Source: an uncultured Lachnospiraceae bacterium
GTDB lineage: Bacteria; Bacillota; Clostridia; Lachnospirales; Lachnospiraceae
Length of the DNA: 64,000 bases
Reading direction: 5' to 3'
Assembly (NCBI GenBank): GCA_902779305.1
Contig: CACZBD010000004.1
Span: forward strand, 62,001 to 126,000
The position numbers and the translations under genes were made by a program. This document shows positions 1 through 11,200 of this stretch, piece after piece; position 1 is the stretch's first letter; the number at the start of each line of letters is the position of its first letter. The notes under the pieces are model-generated. The model was not told where the DNA came from and did no database searches. It saw only the letters and a program-made list of their open reading frames with translations.

Positions 1-3000
1 GGGAACTGAAAAAACCCGGGATCGTCGAGATCGAAGGCTGCGCGGATCCGCAGAAACTTCATATGATCTACGGACTCAGCGATGGTTTTTCCACTAAGAT
101 CATCGTTACTTTTGATGAGAAAAAAGCGGCGGAAATCTATGAAGACTACCGCTTCTACGATCAAAATACCTATCTCTATCCGGCCAAGGACCTGATCTTC
201 TATCAGGCGGATATCCACGGCAATCTGCAGACCAAAGAGCGCATCAAGGCATTAAAACCTCTGCTGCTTTCCGAAGAGGCAACGATCGTAACCACATTTG
301 ACGCGCTCATGAACCATATCGTTCCGTTGTCCCATCTGGCGGATGCGATCATCGAGATCAGCGAAAACGACACCGTGAATTTAAAGGAACTGGCAACAAA
401 TCTGACAGCGCTTGGGTATGAGCGCAATTATCAGGTGGAAAATGAAGGCCAGTTTTCGATCCGCGGCGGGATCATCGATGTGTTTCCGCTGACGGAGGAA
501 AACCCGATCCGTATCGAACTCTGGGGCGATGAGATCGATTCGATCCGCAGTTTTGATATCTTAAGCCAGCGTTCTCTGGAAAAGATCAGCAGTTTCATTC
601 TCTTACCGGCCGCAGAAGCGATCTTAACCGATGCCGAAATGCGGGAAGGGATGGAGCGCGTACAAAAAGAAGCCCAAAAGCAGGAAGAGACATTTCGAAA
701 GAAGTTTCTGACGGAGGAAGCCTACAGGATCAAGTCTACTACGGAGGAATTCTTAGAGCAGCTGTCAAATTACGGCGCGAGCGGCTGTAATCTGGAAGGG
801 TATCTGCACTATTTTTATGAAGAGCACGGTTCCCTTCTTGACTATTTTGACGCATCCGATACGCTTGTGATCCTCGATGAGCCGACCAGGCTGTATGAAA
901 AAGGTTCCTTTGTGGAGACCGAATTTAAAGACAGCATGGAAATGCGTCTCACAAAGGGCTATGTTCTTCCCGGGCAGACCGGCTTGCTTTTTGCAAAAGA
1001 AGAGATTTTTGCCAAAACGGAAGGGATGCACACGCTGGCACTGTCCGCGCTGCAGGTAAGAAAAGGGATCTATAAGCCCAAGGTAAGACATTCCGTTGTC
1101 GCAAGAGCGATGAACACTTACAACAACAGTTTCGCATCTTTGGTATCCGATCTGAAGCGGTACCAGAAAAATCACTACCGTGTACTTCTGCTGTCGGCTT
1201 CCCGGACAAGAGCCGCAAGACTTTGCGATGACCTGATGGAAAACGACGTCAGCGCATTCCATACGGAAAACCTCGACCATGTGCTGCAAAACGGGGAGAT
1301 CATGGTGTCTTACGGCAGGATCCGGCAGGGCTTTGAATATCCGATGCTGAAGTTCGTGGTGATCTCGGAATCCGATATTTTCACGACCACAAAACAGAAG
1401 AAAAAAGCACATAAAAAGTATGGCGGCGGACAGGCGATCCGTGATTTTTCCGAACTGAAAGTCGGTGACTATGTGGTGCATGAAGTGCACGGGCTGGGGA
1501 TCTATCGCGGGATCGAGCAGGTCTGTGTGGAAAAAGTCACCAAAGATTACATGCGGATCGAGTACCGGGACGGCGGCAATCTCTATATTCCGGCGACGGC
1601 GCTCGATACCATTCAGAAGTATGCATCCAAAGACACTTCCACGCCCAAGATCAACAAACTCGGCGGCTCCGAATGGATCAAGACCAAGAGCAAAGTGAAA
1701 AATGCCGTCGACATCATCGCAACGGACCTCGTGGAATTATATGCAGCCAGAAATCAGAAGACGGGTTATGAATTCAGCTCTGATACGGTCTGGCAGACGG
1801 AATTTGAGGAACGTTTCCCCTTCGAGGAAACGGAAGACCAGCTTCAGGCGATCGAAGATACGAAACGGGATATGCAGAGCAGGAAGATCATGGACCGCCT
1901 GATCTGCGGGGATGTGGGATACGGCAAGACCGAGATCGCGATCCGGGCGGCTTTTAAAGCGGTGCAGGACGGAAAGCAGGTGGCCTATCTGGTGCCGACA
2001 ACGATCCTTGCGCAGCAGCATTACAATACCTTTTTGCAGAGAATGAAAGACTATCCCGTGAAGATCGAGATGCTTTCCAGATTCAAGACGGCAGGGGAAC
2101 AGAAGAAAACCGTTTCCGATCTGAGAAAAGGCATGGTCGATATCGTGATCGGCACGCACAGACTGTTGTCATCGGATGTGGTCTATAAGGACTTGGGGCT
2201 GCTCATCATCGACGAGGAACAGCGCTTCGGCGTCACGCATAAAGAGAAGATCAAGAAGTTAAAGGAAAACGTGGATGTGTTGACTTTGACCGCAACGCCG
2301 ATCCCGAGAACGCTGCATATGAGCCTCGTGGGGATCCGGGACATGAGCGTGCTCGAGGAGGCGCCGCAGGACCGCATGCCGATCCAGACGTTTGTCATGG
2401 AATACAGCGAGGAAATGGTGAGGGAAGCGATCAACCGGGAGCTGGCCAGGGGCGGACAGGTCTTCTATGTCTATAACCGCGTACAGACGATCGCGGAGAT
2501 GACGGCGAAGTTAAGAGTCCTGATCCCGGATGCCAATATCGCCTTTGCACACGGGCAGATGAAGGAGCAGGAACTGGAACGGATCATGTTCGATTTTGTG
2601 AACGGGGAGATCGATGTGCTGGTATCGACGACCATCATCGAAACCGGACTGGATATTTCCAACGTCAACACGATGATCGTGCATGATTCCGATAAGATGG
2701 GCCTCGCGCAGCTCTACCAGTTAAGGGGGCGTGTCGGCAGATCGAACCGGACGGCTTATGCGTTTCTGATGTACAAGAAAGATAAGATCCTAAAGGAAGT
2801 GGCAGAAAAACGGCTGACGGCGATCCGTGAATTTACGGAACTCGGCAGCGGTTTCAAGATCGCCATGCGGGACCTTGAGATCAGAGGCGCTGGGAATCTG
2901 CTTGGCAACAGGCAGAGCGGGCACATGGAAGCGGTCGGTTATGACATGTACTGCAAGATGCTGAATGAGGCGATCCGGAAAAAGCAGGGCAAAGAAGAGA

Positions 3001-3545
3001 TCCCGGACAGCTCCGTTTCCGTGGAACTGGATGTAGATGCGTTCATTCCGGAGTCTTACATTATGAACGAACACCAGAAGATCGAGATCTACAAGCGGAT
3101 CGCAGGGATCGAGTCATCGGAAGAGCGGGCGGATATGGAAGAGGAACTGACGGACCGCTTCGGACTGCTGCCGGATTCCGTGCTCAATCTGCTGGATATC
3201 GCGTATCTGAAAGTCTTGGCACAAAAAGCTTATATCACGGAGATCAAGGAAGAAAAGAATGCGGTGAAGTTCTCTATTTATGAGAATGCGCGCTACAGAC
3301 ATGAAAAGATCGGTGCGTTTGTTGCTTCTTACAAGGGCCGTCTGGTCTTAAAGACGGTGGCGAAGCCGTATTTTATCCTGAATCTGCCAAAGGGGATCAC
3401 GAGTGCAGGCCTTGTCGGCGCAAATCCTGCCGACACGGGCACGCAGGCCAGAAGAGCGGCGGACGAAAAACTCTTAAAGGAGATCAGGGAATTACTTTCG
3501 AATATGCAGGTGATCGTGGATACGGATCCTGTGGAAAACGGCTGA
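1..3545 (+). CDS. mfd: Transcription-repair coupling factor Mfd (5' end outside window)
   Basis: Mfd is the DNA translocase that removes RNA polymerase stalled at lesions and recruits UvrA. The reading frame is open from base 3 with no stop and reads in a way typical of the Mfd N-terminus before the first in-window ATG at 63, so the true start lies left of the window. Counting from codon 63, a UvrB-like N-terminal region is followed by a CarD-like RNA polymerase interaction segment around residues 465-540 (motif [15 protein letters not shown]). Next come a helicase core with Walker A GDVGYGKT near 616 and the DEEQRFG box near 717, then a C-terminal TRCF domain. Length (about 1180 codons in the window) fits the family. 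It is followed by a gap with no obvious terminator. The family call is very secure; only the start is unknown. Confidence 0.97.
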   Translation, partial: ELKKPGIVEIEGCADPQKLHMIYGLSDGFSTKIIVTFDEKKAAEIYEDYRFYDQNTYLYPAKDLIFYQADIHGNLQTKERIKALKPLLLSEEATIVTTFDALMNHIVPLSHLADAIIEISENDTVNLKELATNLTALGYERNYQVENEGQFSIRGGIIDVFPLTEENPIRIELWGDEIDSIRSFDILSQRSLEKISSFILLPAAEAILTDAEMREGMERVQKEAQKQEETFRKKFLTEEAYRIKSTTEEFLEQLSNYGASGCNLEGYLHYFYEEHGSLLDYFDASDTLVILDEPTRLYEKGSFVETEFKDSMEMRLTKGYVLPGQTGLLFAKEEIFAKTEGMHTLALSALQVRKGIYKPKVRHSVVARAMNTYNNSFASLVSDLKRYQKNHYRVLLLSASRTRAARLCDDLMENDVSAFHTENLDHVLQNGEIMVSYGRIRQGFEYPMLKFVVISESDIFTTTKQKKKAHKKYGGGQAIRDFSELKVGDYVVHEVHGLGIYRGIEQVCVEKVTKDYMRIEYRDGGNLYIPATALDTIQKYASKDTSTPKINKLGGSEWIKTKSKVKNAVDIIATDLVELYAARNQKTGYEFSSDTVWQTEFEERFPFEETEDQLQAIEDTKRDMQSRKIMDRLICGDVGYGKTEIAIRAAFKAVQDGKQVAYLVPTTILAQQHYNTFLQRMKDYPVKIEMLSRFKTAGEQKKTVSDLRKGMVDIVIGTHRLLSSDVVYKDLGLLIIDEEQRFGVTHKEKIKKLKENVDVLTLTATPIPRTLHMSLVGIRDMSVLEEAPQDRMPIQTFVMEYSEEMVREAINRELARGGQVFYVYNRVQTIAEMTAKLRVLIPDANIAFAHGQMKEQELERIMFDFVNGEIDVLVSTTIIETGLDISNVNTMIVHDSDKMGLAQLYQLRGRVGRSNRTAYAFLMYKKDKILKEVAEKRLTAIREFTELGSGFKIAMRDLEIRGAGNLLGNRQSGHMEAVGYDMYCKMLNEAIRKKQGKEEIPDSSVSVELDVDAFIPESYIMNEHQKIEIYKRIAGIESSEERADMEEELTDRFGLLPDSVLNLLDIAYLKVLAQKAYITEIKEEKNAVKFSIYENARYRHEKIGAFVASYKGRLVLKTVAKPYFILNLPKGITSAGLVGANPADTGTQARRAADEKLLKEIRELLSNMQVIVDTDPVENG

Positions 3546-3553
3546 TATGAGCG

Positions 3554-3578
3554 GTCAGTAATTTCGTTTCGGATTGTT
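3554..3578. repeat. 25-bp direct repeat, left copy
   Basis: This block is identical to 4708-4732. The right copy is the last seven codons plus stop of the XRE gene at 4709-4927, so this left copy is a detached remnant of that gene's 3' end (antisense it reads NNPKRNY-stop). The two copies bracket the Rpn-type nuclease gene. The arrangement resembles an att-like site or long target duplication at the 3' end of a gene. No integrase is present between the copies. Confidence 0.9.
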
Positions 3579-3790
3579 TTGTGAAATTCATTGCGGAACG
3601 CATTGTGCTGTGATATGCTTCAAGTGAGCATACGTTTCGAAAATCAGATATCATCACATAAACGACATTTCTGTCAACATGTTTAAGAATCTATGCTTAC
3701 CCAACCTATTTTACTATTCATAAGAGCAGGATTCTTAAACAAAAAACATAGGATTCCTGCTTGGAGCATTTTGTGTAAAGGAGGAATCAG
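3579..3790. other. Intergenic leader of the Rpn gene with inverted repeat
   Basis: This noncoding stretch is visibly AT-rich. It contains an 11-bp inverted repeat, GTTTAAGAATC at 3681-3691 and GATTCTTAAAC at 3730-3740, separated by 38 bases. A strong ribosome binding site, AAGGAGG, lies just before the ATG at 3791. The role of the inverted repeat is unknown. It could be an operator or an element end. Confidence 0.5.
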
Positions 3791-4642
3791 ATGGCAATAA
3801 CAAAGAAGTTTTACGGCATGGGCAACGATTATATGTTCCGTGCGGTTCTGCAGGAATCCGAGGAGGTTCTGAAGAATTTAATTGCGACTCTTATGCAGAT
3901 GGATGAGGAGGAAATCAGGAGTTGCAGAATCCTCAATCCGATTGTTCTTGGGCAGCAGATTGATAAAAAAGATACGATTCTGGATGTTCGGCTGGACCTG
4001 AATGATGATACCATCATGAATATTGAATTACAGATGTGGTATCAAAATGACTGGGTCGATCGTTCCCTGTATTATTGGGCAAGAACCTTTGCACACCTGA
4101 AAAAGGGTGAGAATTATTCGGATGTGAAACCGACATATCATATTGGGATCCTTGATTTTTCGGTATTTCAAGAAGAACCGGAGTTTTACTCGGAATATCG
4201 GATTCAAAATGTGAAAACCGGCAGAGAGTACAGTAGTAAATTTTGTCTCCGGATATTGGACCTGACACAGATCGAGCATGCAAAGAGAGATCCGAATACG
4301 AATCAAGCTTTATTGAAATGGGCACAGATAGTAAAGGCGGAAACAATCAGCGAGTTGGAGCAACTTGCAGGTAATGAGGAGGCATTGAGACATATGGTAT
4401 CAATGGTTAAGAAACTAAGTGAAGAGGAAAAGATTCAGTTGCAATGTGAAGCCAGAGAGGATTACGAAAGAAGGATGTCCGGCGAGCGGAATGCCGGCTA
4501 CAGGGATGGGAAGGAAGTTGGGATTCAGAAAGGAATTCAGAAAGGAATCTCAGTGATTGACACTCTTTTAGATGCCGGTTCCATTTCTCCGAAAACTGCA
4601 GAGGAGGCCAAAAAATTATTGGAAGATCCTGATTGGAAATGA
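3791..4642 (+). CDS. Rpn family recombination-promoting nuclease / PD-(D/E)XK putative transposase
   Basis: The 283-residue protein has the hallmarks of the Rpn / PD-(D/E)XK transposase-like family. It opens with FYGMGNDYMFRAVL, has a DQQ-like segment, and shows a nuclease core with D65 (ILDVRL) and E79-L-Q81 (NIELQM) as the likely metal-binding D...ExQ set. The C-terminus carries the GYRDGKEVGIQKGIQKG glycine-rich tail often seen in these proteins. Members are encoded singly, and E. coli RpnA has DNA endonuclease activity that promotes recombination. The start is supported by AGGAGG eight bases upstream. The gene sits inside a 25-bp direct repeat (3554-3578 and 4708-4732), suggesting it arrived as a unit. 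Host function is unknown. Confidence 0.88.
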   Translation: MAITKKFYGMGNDYMFRAVLQESEEVLKNLIATLMQMDEEEIRSCRILNPIVLGQQIDKKDTILDVRLDLNDDTIMNIELQMWYQNDWVDRSLYYWARTFAHLKKGENYSDVKPTYHIGILDFSVFQEEPEFYSEYRIQNVKTGREYSSKFCLRILDLTQIEHAKRDPNTNQALLKWAQIVKAETISELEQLAGNEEALRHMVSMVKKLSEEEKIQLQCEAREDYERRMSGERNAGYRDGKEVGIQKGIQKGISVIDTLLDAGSISPKTAEEAKKLLEDPDWK

Positions 4643-4670
4643 AGAATAACCTGCTGTAATAGAGTATAAA

Positions 4671-4700
4671 GTGAGCCGGAGGCGATGGTCTCCGGCTCAT
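4671..4700. terminator. Stem-loop between convergent Rpn and XRE genes
   Basis: A 10-bp perfect stem, TGAGCCGGAG at 4672-4681 and CTCCGGCTCA at 4690-4699, encloses an 8-base loop. It lies between convergent genes and could act as a terminator in either direction. No clear T-run follows on either strand, so termination is only probable. Confidence 0.5.
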
Positions 4701-4707
4701 ATTCATA

Positions 4708-4732
4708 GTCAGTAATTTCGTTTCGGATTGTT
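4708..4732. repeat. 25-bp direct repeat, right copy
   Basis: Identical to 3554-3578. This copy forms the intact 3' end of the XRE gene transcribed leftward. Identity stops exactly at both edges: the flanking bases differ on both sides. Confidence 0.9.
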
Positions 4733-4927
4733 CGTAAGTCCAAGCATATAGTCTACGGAAACTCCGTGAAAATTGGAAATATCTATAAGAATATCAATCG
4801 GGACGGCGCGGTCGCCGTTCTCATATCTTGAATAAGTCCGTTGTGTAATTGATAAGTGATTCGCAATCTGTTTCTGTGACAGGGCTCTTTCTTCCCGAAG
4901 GAGCCTGATCCGTTCTATGTTGGGCAT
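4709..4927 (-). CDS. Small XRE-family helix-turn-helix regulator (copy 1)
   Basis: This 72-residue protein is nearly all HTH_3/Cro-like domain: a LSQKQIANHLSITQRTYSRYE helix-turn-helix core, then the VPIDILIDISNFHGVSVDYMLGLT segment typical of small Firmicute repressors. It aligns with the second XRE gene at 13468-13683 at about 39 of 70 positions identical by eye, so the two are paralogues. It is divergent from the large surface-protein gene at 5207. The shared intergenic region holds two GTCC-N5-GGAC palindromes, one overlapping the surface-protein promoter, so this is the likely repressor of that gene and perhaps of itself. On the minus strand a TATAAT occurs at 4980-4985. Target assignment is inference. 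Confidence 0.9.
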   Translation of the reverse strand: MPNIERIRLLREERALSQKQIANHLSITQRTYSRYENGDRAVPIDILIDISNFHGVSVDYMLGLTNNPKRNY

Positions 4928-5014
4928 GTCCTATCGTCTTCTGTAAATAATCATATCACATTTAGTCAAATATATTACTATTATAAGATTATTTCTCCCC
5001 CAAAACCGAAAAAG

Positions 5015-5027
5015 GTCCATAATGGAC
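5015..5027. promoter_or_regulatory. Palindromic operator candidate O1 (GTCC-ATAAT-GGAC)
   Basis: This 13-bp palindrome shares its arms and spacing with the one at 5101-5113. It lies upstream of a minus-strand TATAAT at 4980-4985 that could serve the XRE gene. Two such sites between a small repressor and its divergent neighbour fit an autoregulated switch. Confidence 0.55.
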
Positions 5028-5090
5028 TGCAAATCTTTTAAAACTACTCAAAAACCACGCAAAACAGACAAATTCCAAAAACAAAACACA

Positions 5091-5119
5091 TTGACCGATA
5101 GTCCGTATTGGACTATAAT
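5091..5119 (+). promoter_or_regulatory. Sigma-70-type promoter with operator for the surface-protein gene
   Basis: TTGACC at 5091-5096 and TATAAT at 5114-5119 are separated by exactly 17 bases. A longer palindrome, ATAGTCC at 5098-5104 and GGACTAT at 5110-5116, fills the spacer and runs into the -10 box. A protein bound there would block RNA polymerase. The leader to the start at 5207 is about 80 bases. Confidence 0.8.
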
Positions 5120-5206
5120 TTATAATTACCACATTGTAACCTTATGTGTTGATTTATAGAGAAGAAAAGAAAGAATCATAAGCTTTATCAAATGGAGGAC
5201 ATTCTT

Positions 5207-8200
5207 ATGAGAAAACATTGGGGAATGAGGATCGTAAGCGCGCTACTGGTGGCAGTAATGCTGTGTACAGAAGTACACATTATGGCTCTTGCGCAGGAGA
5301 ACGATCTTCCGGGAGAAACACTGACGACAGTCGAAGAGGTGGATAATACTACCGAAGAGCAGGAAGAGGTTTCTCCGGTTAGCGAGGAAGCAGAAGATCT
5401 TGTTGATCAGGAAACGGAAGACGAAAACATTTCTGAAAATTCAGAAGATGCTGCAGAAATAGCAGAAGAGATAGCAGAAGAGATAGAGGACGAATCGGAA
5501 GAAATTGTTGTAGAAGAAAATGAATTGCAGAATTCGGAAGATATAATTGAACCGGAAGAGTCGGTAACGGAAGAAGAACTTCTTGGAACGTCAACTGGCG
5601 ATTCAATACGAGCTGCAGCTCAAAACGAATGGAACAAATGGAAAGGTAATACCCAAACGGTAGATGGCATATATAAAAAAATAATATTATCGCAGAATAA
5701 CTATGCGGCAAATGGGTGTCCTTATGGGAATGATAACTGGTGTGCTTATTTTGTGTCTCGGTGTTTAAATAACGCAGGTGTGATAAATAAAACTTATGCT
5801 GGAGCAGACATATGTCGATCATTGATAAATGAAGGTCTTGCGACATATGTAAGCAGTCCTATGCCAGGAGATATTGTAGAATATACTTCGGGAGCAATTT
5901 ATCAACATGTTGCTATTGTTGATGGAACAGTCAACGGCAATGTAATGACTTTTCAAGGAAATCTTTATTATTCAGGCAAGCTTGGATCATATTGGGCATA
6001 TTGCGATGCAAGAGAATACAATATGGGCAAATCTAAAATTAGGTATGCTCGAATAACGGGTCTTAATTCCGTGTCAAAACCTACTCCCGTAACTTATGAG
6101 GAGCCTCGCCTGGAGCAGAAGGATCCAAATCAGATTAGGGCATTCATAAATAACGAGATTGATTCTCCAGATGGGAATTGGTTTGTTAGAGGATTTAGCT
6201 TTTACAATCCTTATGAAAAGGTAATAGAGGATCTTGGGTTGGTTATTTTTGACAAAAATGGTAATCAAATAGCCAAAGGAAGTGAGATAGGTGTACAGGA
6301 TTCATATGTCGGAACAACAAGTAAACATGGCTGGATTTATGAATACACTAACAGAGAAATACACCCATCCAATGTAATAGAACCCCAGCATGAGTATAAA
6401 TATGGCGGTTTTATCAGATTTAAAGGGGAAAAGGAGATTAACAGCTGGAAAGACAAAACTGGAAATGAAAGACTCAATCTCTTATGGACTGTTAAAACCG
6501 GTGGGCCGGTGACTCCGGCTTCGCCGCAGCTTTCTGTCAGTAAAACAACAGTAGCTGTTGGAAAGACAGTTGATGTGACATGGTCAGCTGTAAATGGGGC
6601 AACAAATGGATATGAAATCACCATAAATGGGCCGTCATACGCAAAGACTGTTAAATTAGGAACAGGTACTACAAAGACAACATTTTCTCTTCCGAATGAA
6701 GGAACATACACAGTCACAGGAATTTCAAAAGGCGCAAAAAACAGCGCGGTAAGTTCACCAAAAACCGTTAAAGCAGTTGGTCCCAGAACGGTTGTCTTTG
6801 TTATGACGAATAATAATGACGAAGAAGTGGAAGTTGCCAGAAGGAAGGTGACTTACGGAGAAAGCGTCAGCATAGAAGCCCCGACAAAAGAGGGACATTC
6901 CTTCCAGGGATGGGATTCAGGTCTAACCAATATTACAGAAGATAAAACTGTTCATGCGGTCTTTAAGAAGAATAAATACAGTGTTACTTTCTATAATGCC
7001 GACGGAATGGAAGTTCTTGGCAAGCAGACCGTAGAATACAAGGACAATGCAACGCCACCGGAAGATCCGGACGCACCCGATGGGTATATTTTTGCCGGGT
7101 GGAGTTCCAATGAATATGAGTGTGTTACTAAGAACACTTCGGTTTATGCCAGTTATGTATGGGAAAACCAGGAACTCCCTGTGCTGCTACAAAATGTGAA
7201 GTGTGAGTTTGATGATGATGGCTATATGGTCACCTACGATATCAAAAACTATGATATCGCAAGGACATCCGGACGTGCGATCGTAGCACTGAAAACGGAG
7301 AATGGAAGACTATTGGCGACAACAGAATCAAGCGCATTTTCTTTGGCAAAGAACCAGCAGAAAACCGGAATGGAAGTTTTTGTTCCGTATGCAGGTCTTG
7401 CTACACAGGCAGAAGTTGTGATTGTTAACAGTTTTAAAAATGAAATTCCGATTTCTGCAAGCAGTGTTGTAAATGCAACACGTGATTGGACAGAGTGGTC
7501 TCCGGAGGAACCGGCTGGAGAAACAGATGTTGAGAGCAGAACGGAATACCGTTTCCGTGAGAAAGAGTTTAAGCAGAGTTCCGCTTCCACAATGGAAGGT
7601 TGGACGCAATACAAGAGCAGTTATGTGGTGAATGACGACGGAACCTGGAGCAAATGGCAGAAAGCACCGGTGACTGCAACGGAGACAAGACTGGTCGAAA
7701 CGAAAAATGTTTCGGACAATAATAGTTACCAGCAGGAAGTGTACTATTTCTATAAGCGTCCCGGAGCTTTAGATTTCTATCCTTATGATAAGGGAGGATA
7801 TGAGTATAAGGAATATACATGGAGATCAAATGATGGAGGCCCGAGGCCGAAGCAATGGCGGGTAGAAGAAGGCCAAATGTCATATGCAATGGATCCACCC
7901 AACTTTACCTGGGGTGTTTATTACGGATGGGAATTATGGTGGCTGAAGAGCTCACAGACGATTCCCGCAACCACGCATAAAGAGTACCGTTATAAAGACA
8001 GGTCCAAAACTTATACATATTATTATTATAAGTGGAAAGATTGGAGCGATTATTCCGGTGAACCTGTCAGTGCGACAGCAGACAGGGAAGTTGAGACAAG
8101 GACTGCCTACAGATATAAAGCAGCCATAACGGGGGATGGAGACACATCCGGGACAGAAAGAACGATAGAAGGATATGTTGCACCTGAATTTGAAGGACGT

Positions 8201-11200
8201 CAGGCCATGCTTCTTGTCTATAAAGGAGATGAGCCGGCAGACTATAATAATGAATATGTTTCGCAAACCGTGATTGGTGAAGGCGGACATTACAGTTTTA
8301 CTTATGTGACAAGGGAAGATCCGTCGGTTAAAACCGGAGATTTCACAATTGATCTGTCCATCGAGGGCGCAACGGCACCGATTTATCTAGATACATTAGT
8401 TGCTCCGAAGCCCAGCTACAGAGTTCGCTTTATCGATTATGACGGAAGTGTGATCAGTGAACAGAGTGTCGTAAAAGGCGAAAACGCTGTCTTACCGGAG
8501 AATCCTGAAAGGGAACATTATATCTTTACTGGTTGGGATACCGGGACATCAAATATCCATGATGATATGGATATCACGGCATTATATCAGAAGGATTATT
8601 ATATTGTCACTTTCGTGGATTGGACGCAAAAAACAGCAGAAAGCGTTCCCTATGATTATGATGAGGAACTGCAGTTACCCCAAGTGGCCGACCCGGAAGG
8701 TTATACATTAAGCGGATGGTATGATGAATCGGGAAATAAGATTACATCAGGGACAAGAATTACCAGATCCATGACCTTAAATGCTGACTATGATATCCTT
8801 CAGTATACTGTAAATATCTTTGATGAAGATAAAAATCTGATCAGTACGCAGCAGGTTGATTATGGTAGTGCAGCTGACATGGGTGAAGCTCCGGAAAAAG
8901 AGGGAATGGTCTTCAGAGGATGGAGTACGACGGCTTATTCCAACGTGAAATCTGATTTGGATATTTATCCGGTTTTCGAATATGAGCAAACGGCTGCCAT
9001 TCCAACTGCCGATTTGGAATCCGGCAGTATTAACAGTGTTAAAACACTTCATTTGCAGTCGGCAGATAATGCAACTATTTATTATACAACCGATAATTCT
9101 TCACCGAGTGTTCACAGCACGGTATATACTGATGCGGGAATTACGATTGACAGAAATATGATCGTAAGATATATTGCCGCAAAACCGGGCATGAACACCA
9201 GCCAGGAAGGACTGTCCACATATTTGCTTGTTGATGCAGAGGATGAAGAAGGCGCTCTGGTCATCAAAAAGAACAAATATACTGTGGAAAAAGGTAATCA
9301 GTTTGAAATCGGATATTTCTTATCGGAAGGATATGCTGCGGAAGATGTACAATTATATTCATTAAATGAAAATATCCTGAGAGTAAATGAAGACAATACG
9401 CTGACTGCCGCACGGGTAGGAGAAACACAGATCCTGGCGATGACACCGGACCAAAGATATGGAGATTTTTGTGATGTAGAAATCTTCAGCAGCCTTACAC
9501 CGGTAACCTCTCTTGAGGTTGATAGTTGGATTTATTATATGGAACCAGGTGATGAAAAAGAGATTGAAGTAACCGTCAGTCCGGCAAATGCATCGGATAA
9601 AGAGGTAACGTGGTTTACCGAGGATCCGGAAGTCGTATCTGTAGATGAAGACGGAAAATTGTATGCAACAGGATATGGATTTACAGCCTTAAAAGTATAT
9701 GCAAATGGTGGAAATTGCATGCTGACTTGCTACGCAAATGTACAGGATCCCTCATTGGAAGTTGATTCTTCCGCAATTTCTATTAAAGTAGCGGGGGCTT
9801 ATCAACTTCAGGGAACAAAGCACGGGAACATTCCTTCCGAACCCGTCTGGTATTCGGAGAACACAGCAATCGCCACAGTAGACGCAACAGGTAAGGTTTC
9901 CGGCATTTATCCCGGAACCACAAAGATTCACTATGCGACAGAAGACGGTGTTTATGATGCCAGCGCGATCGTAGTGGTAACATCCCGTGAGACAACGGAC
10001 AAAGAGGCGCTCCTCGATAGTGATGTGAATGTTGTGAAGGCTGTTCACTTTACCGGCGGGGAAGTAACGCCGGGCGTTCAGGTGATCCATAACGGCGTCA
10101 CGCTGACGGAAGACGTTGATTATCAGCTGGTATATTCCAACAACATTAAAGTCGGAACCGGAAAGGTTACGGTTGTCGGCTCGGGTGATTTTACCGGAAA
10201 GATTACGAAGACCTTTGAAATCGTTCCGGCAGATGAGCCGATCACGGAAGGAATGTATGTGGATCCGATCGCGGATCAGACCTATACCGGCAGCGCGCTT
10301 ACTCCGGCAGTATTTGTATATGACGGCGAAAGCATGCTGGTTGAAGGTGTGGATTACAAGCTGAGCTATAAGAACAATACCAAGGTCACTACGGATAAAT
10401 CTCTTGCGACGGTTACGATCACAGGTCTCGGACAGTATACGAGCTCGTCAGAGATTACGTTTAAGATCGTCAGAAAATCTATAGAAGAAGATGATGTAAT
10501 AGTCACTTATACGGACGTGATCGCAGGAGGTAAGGCAACTTCACCGCTTCCGAAGATCACCTATAACGGAAAGAGCCTGAAGAATAATACAGACTTTAAG
10601 GTTACCTATCAGTATGAAGGAGCAGCAAAAGAAGTAACAACCGTATCTGCTGTCGGAAATGCTGAAATGATCATCCGCGGCGCCGGCAATTTTGAAGGTG
10701 AGATCAGGAAAGATATCGTGATCACGAATAAACCGTTACTGTCCACCTGCAAGTTAAAACCTGAGAAATCAAGTTATGACTATACCGGCGCAGAGATCAT
10801 ACCGGGCTTCAGCCTGACCGGAAAGTTAAACGGTAAGAAGGGTGAGATCCCTGCCGGGCAGTATACCGTATCCTGCACGGACAATATTGAATGCGGAACG
10901 GCTACTTTGACTCTGACTGCAAAAGAAGCATCTGATTTTGCAGGAAGTGTTTCGGCAACATTCAAGATCAAAGGCTGGAATCTGAGCAAGGCCCAGGTTG
11001 CCGGGATCGTAAACAAAGATTTCACCGGCAATGCGGCAACACAGGATCCGGATGATCTGCATCTGACCTACAAAGTAAGCAGAAATGAAATCATAGATCT
11101 GAATCCGTACGATGAAAATACCGGAGAAGGGGATTATACGGTTTCGTATCTGAACAATACAAACGCCGGTACGGCAACGATCGTATTTACAGGTAAGAAC

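Noticed and set aside
765..1490. Antisense reading frame inside mfd
   Set aside because: No domain or start signal; mfd on the plus strand is unambiguous.
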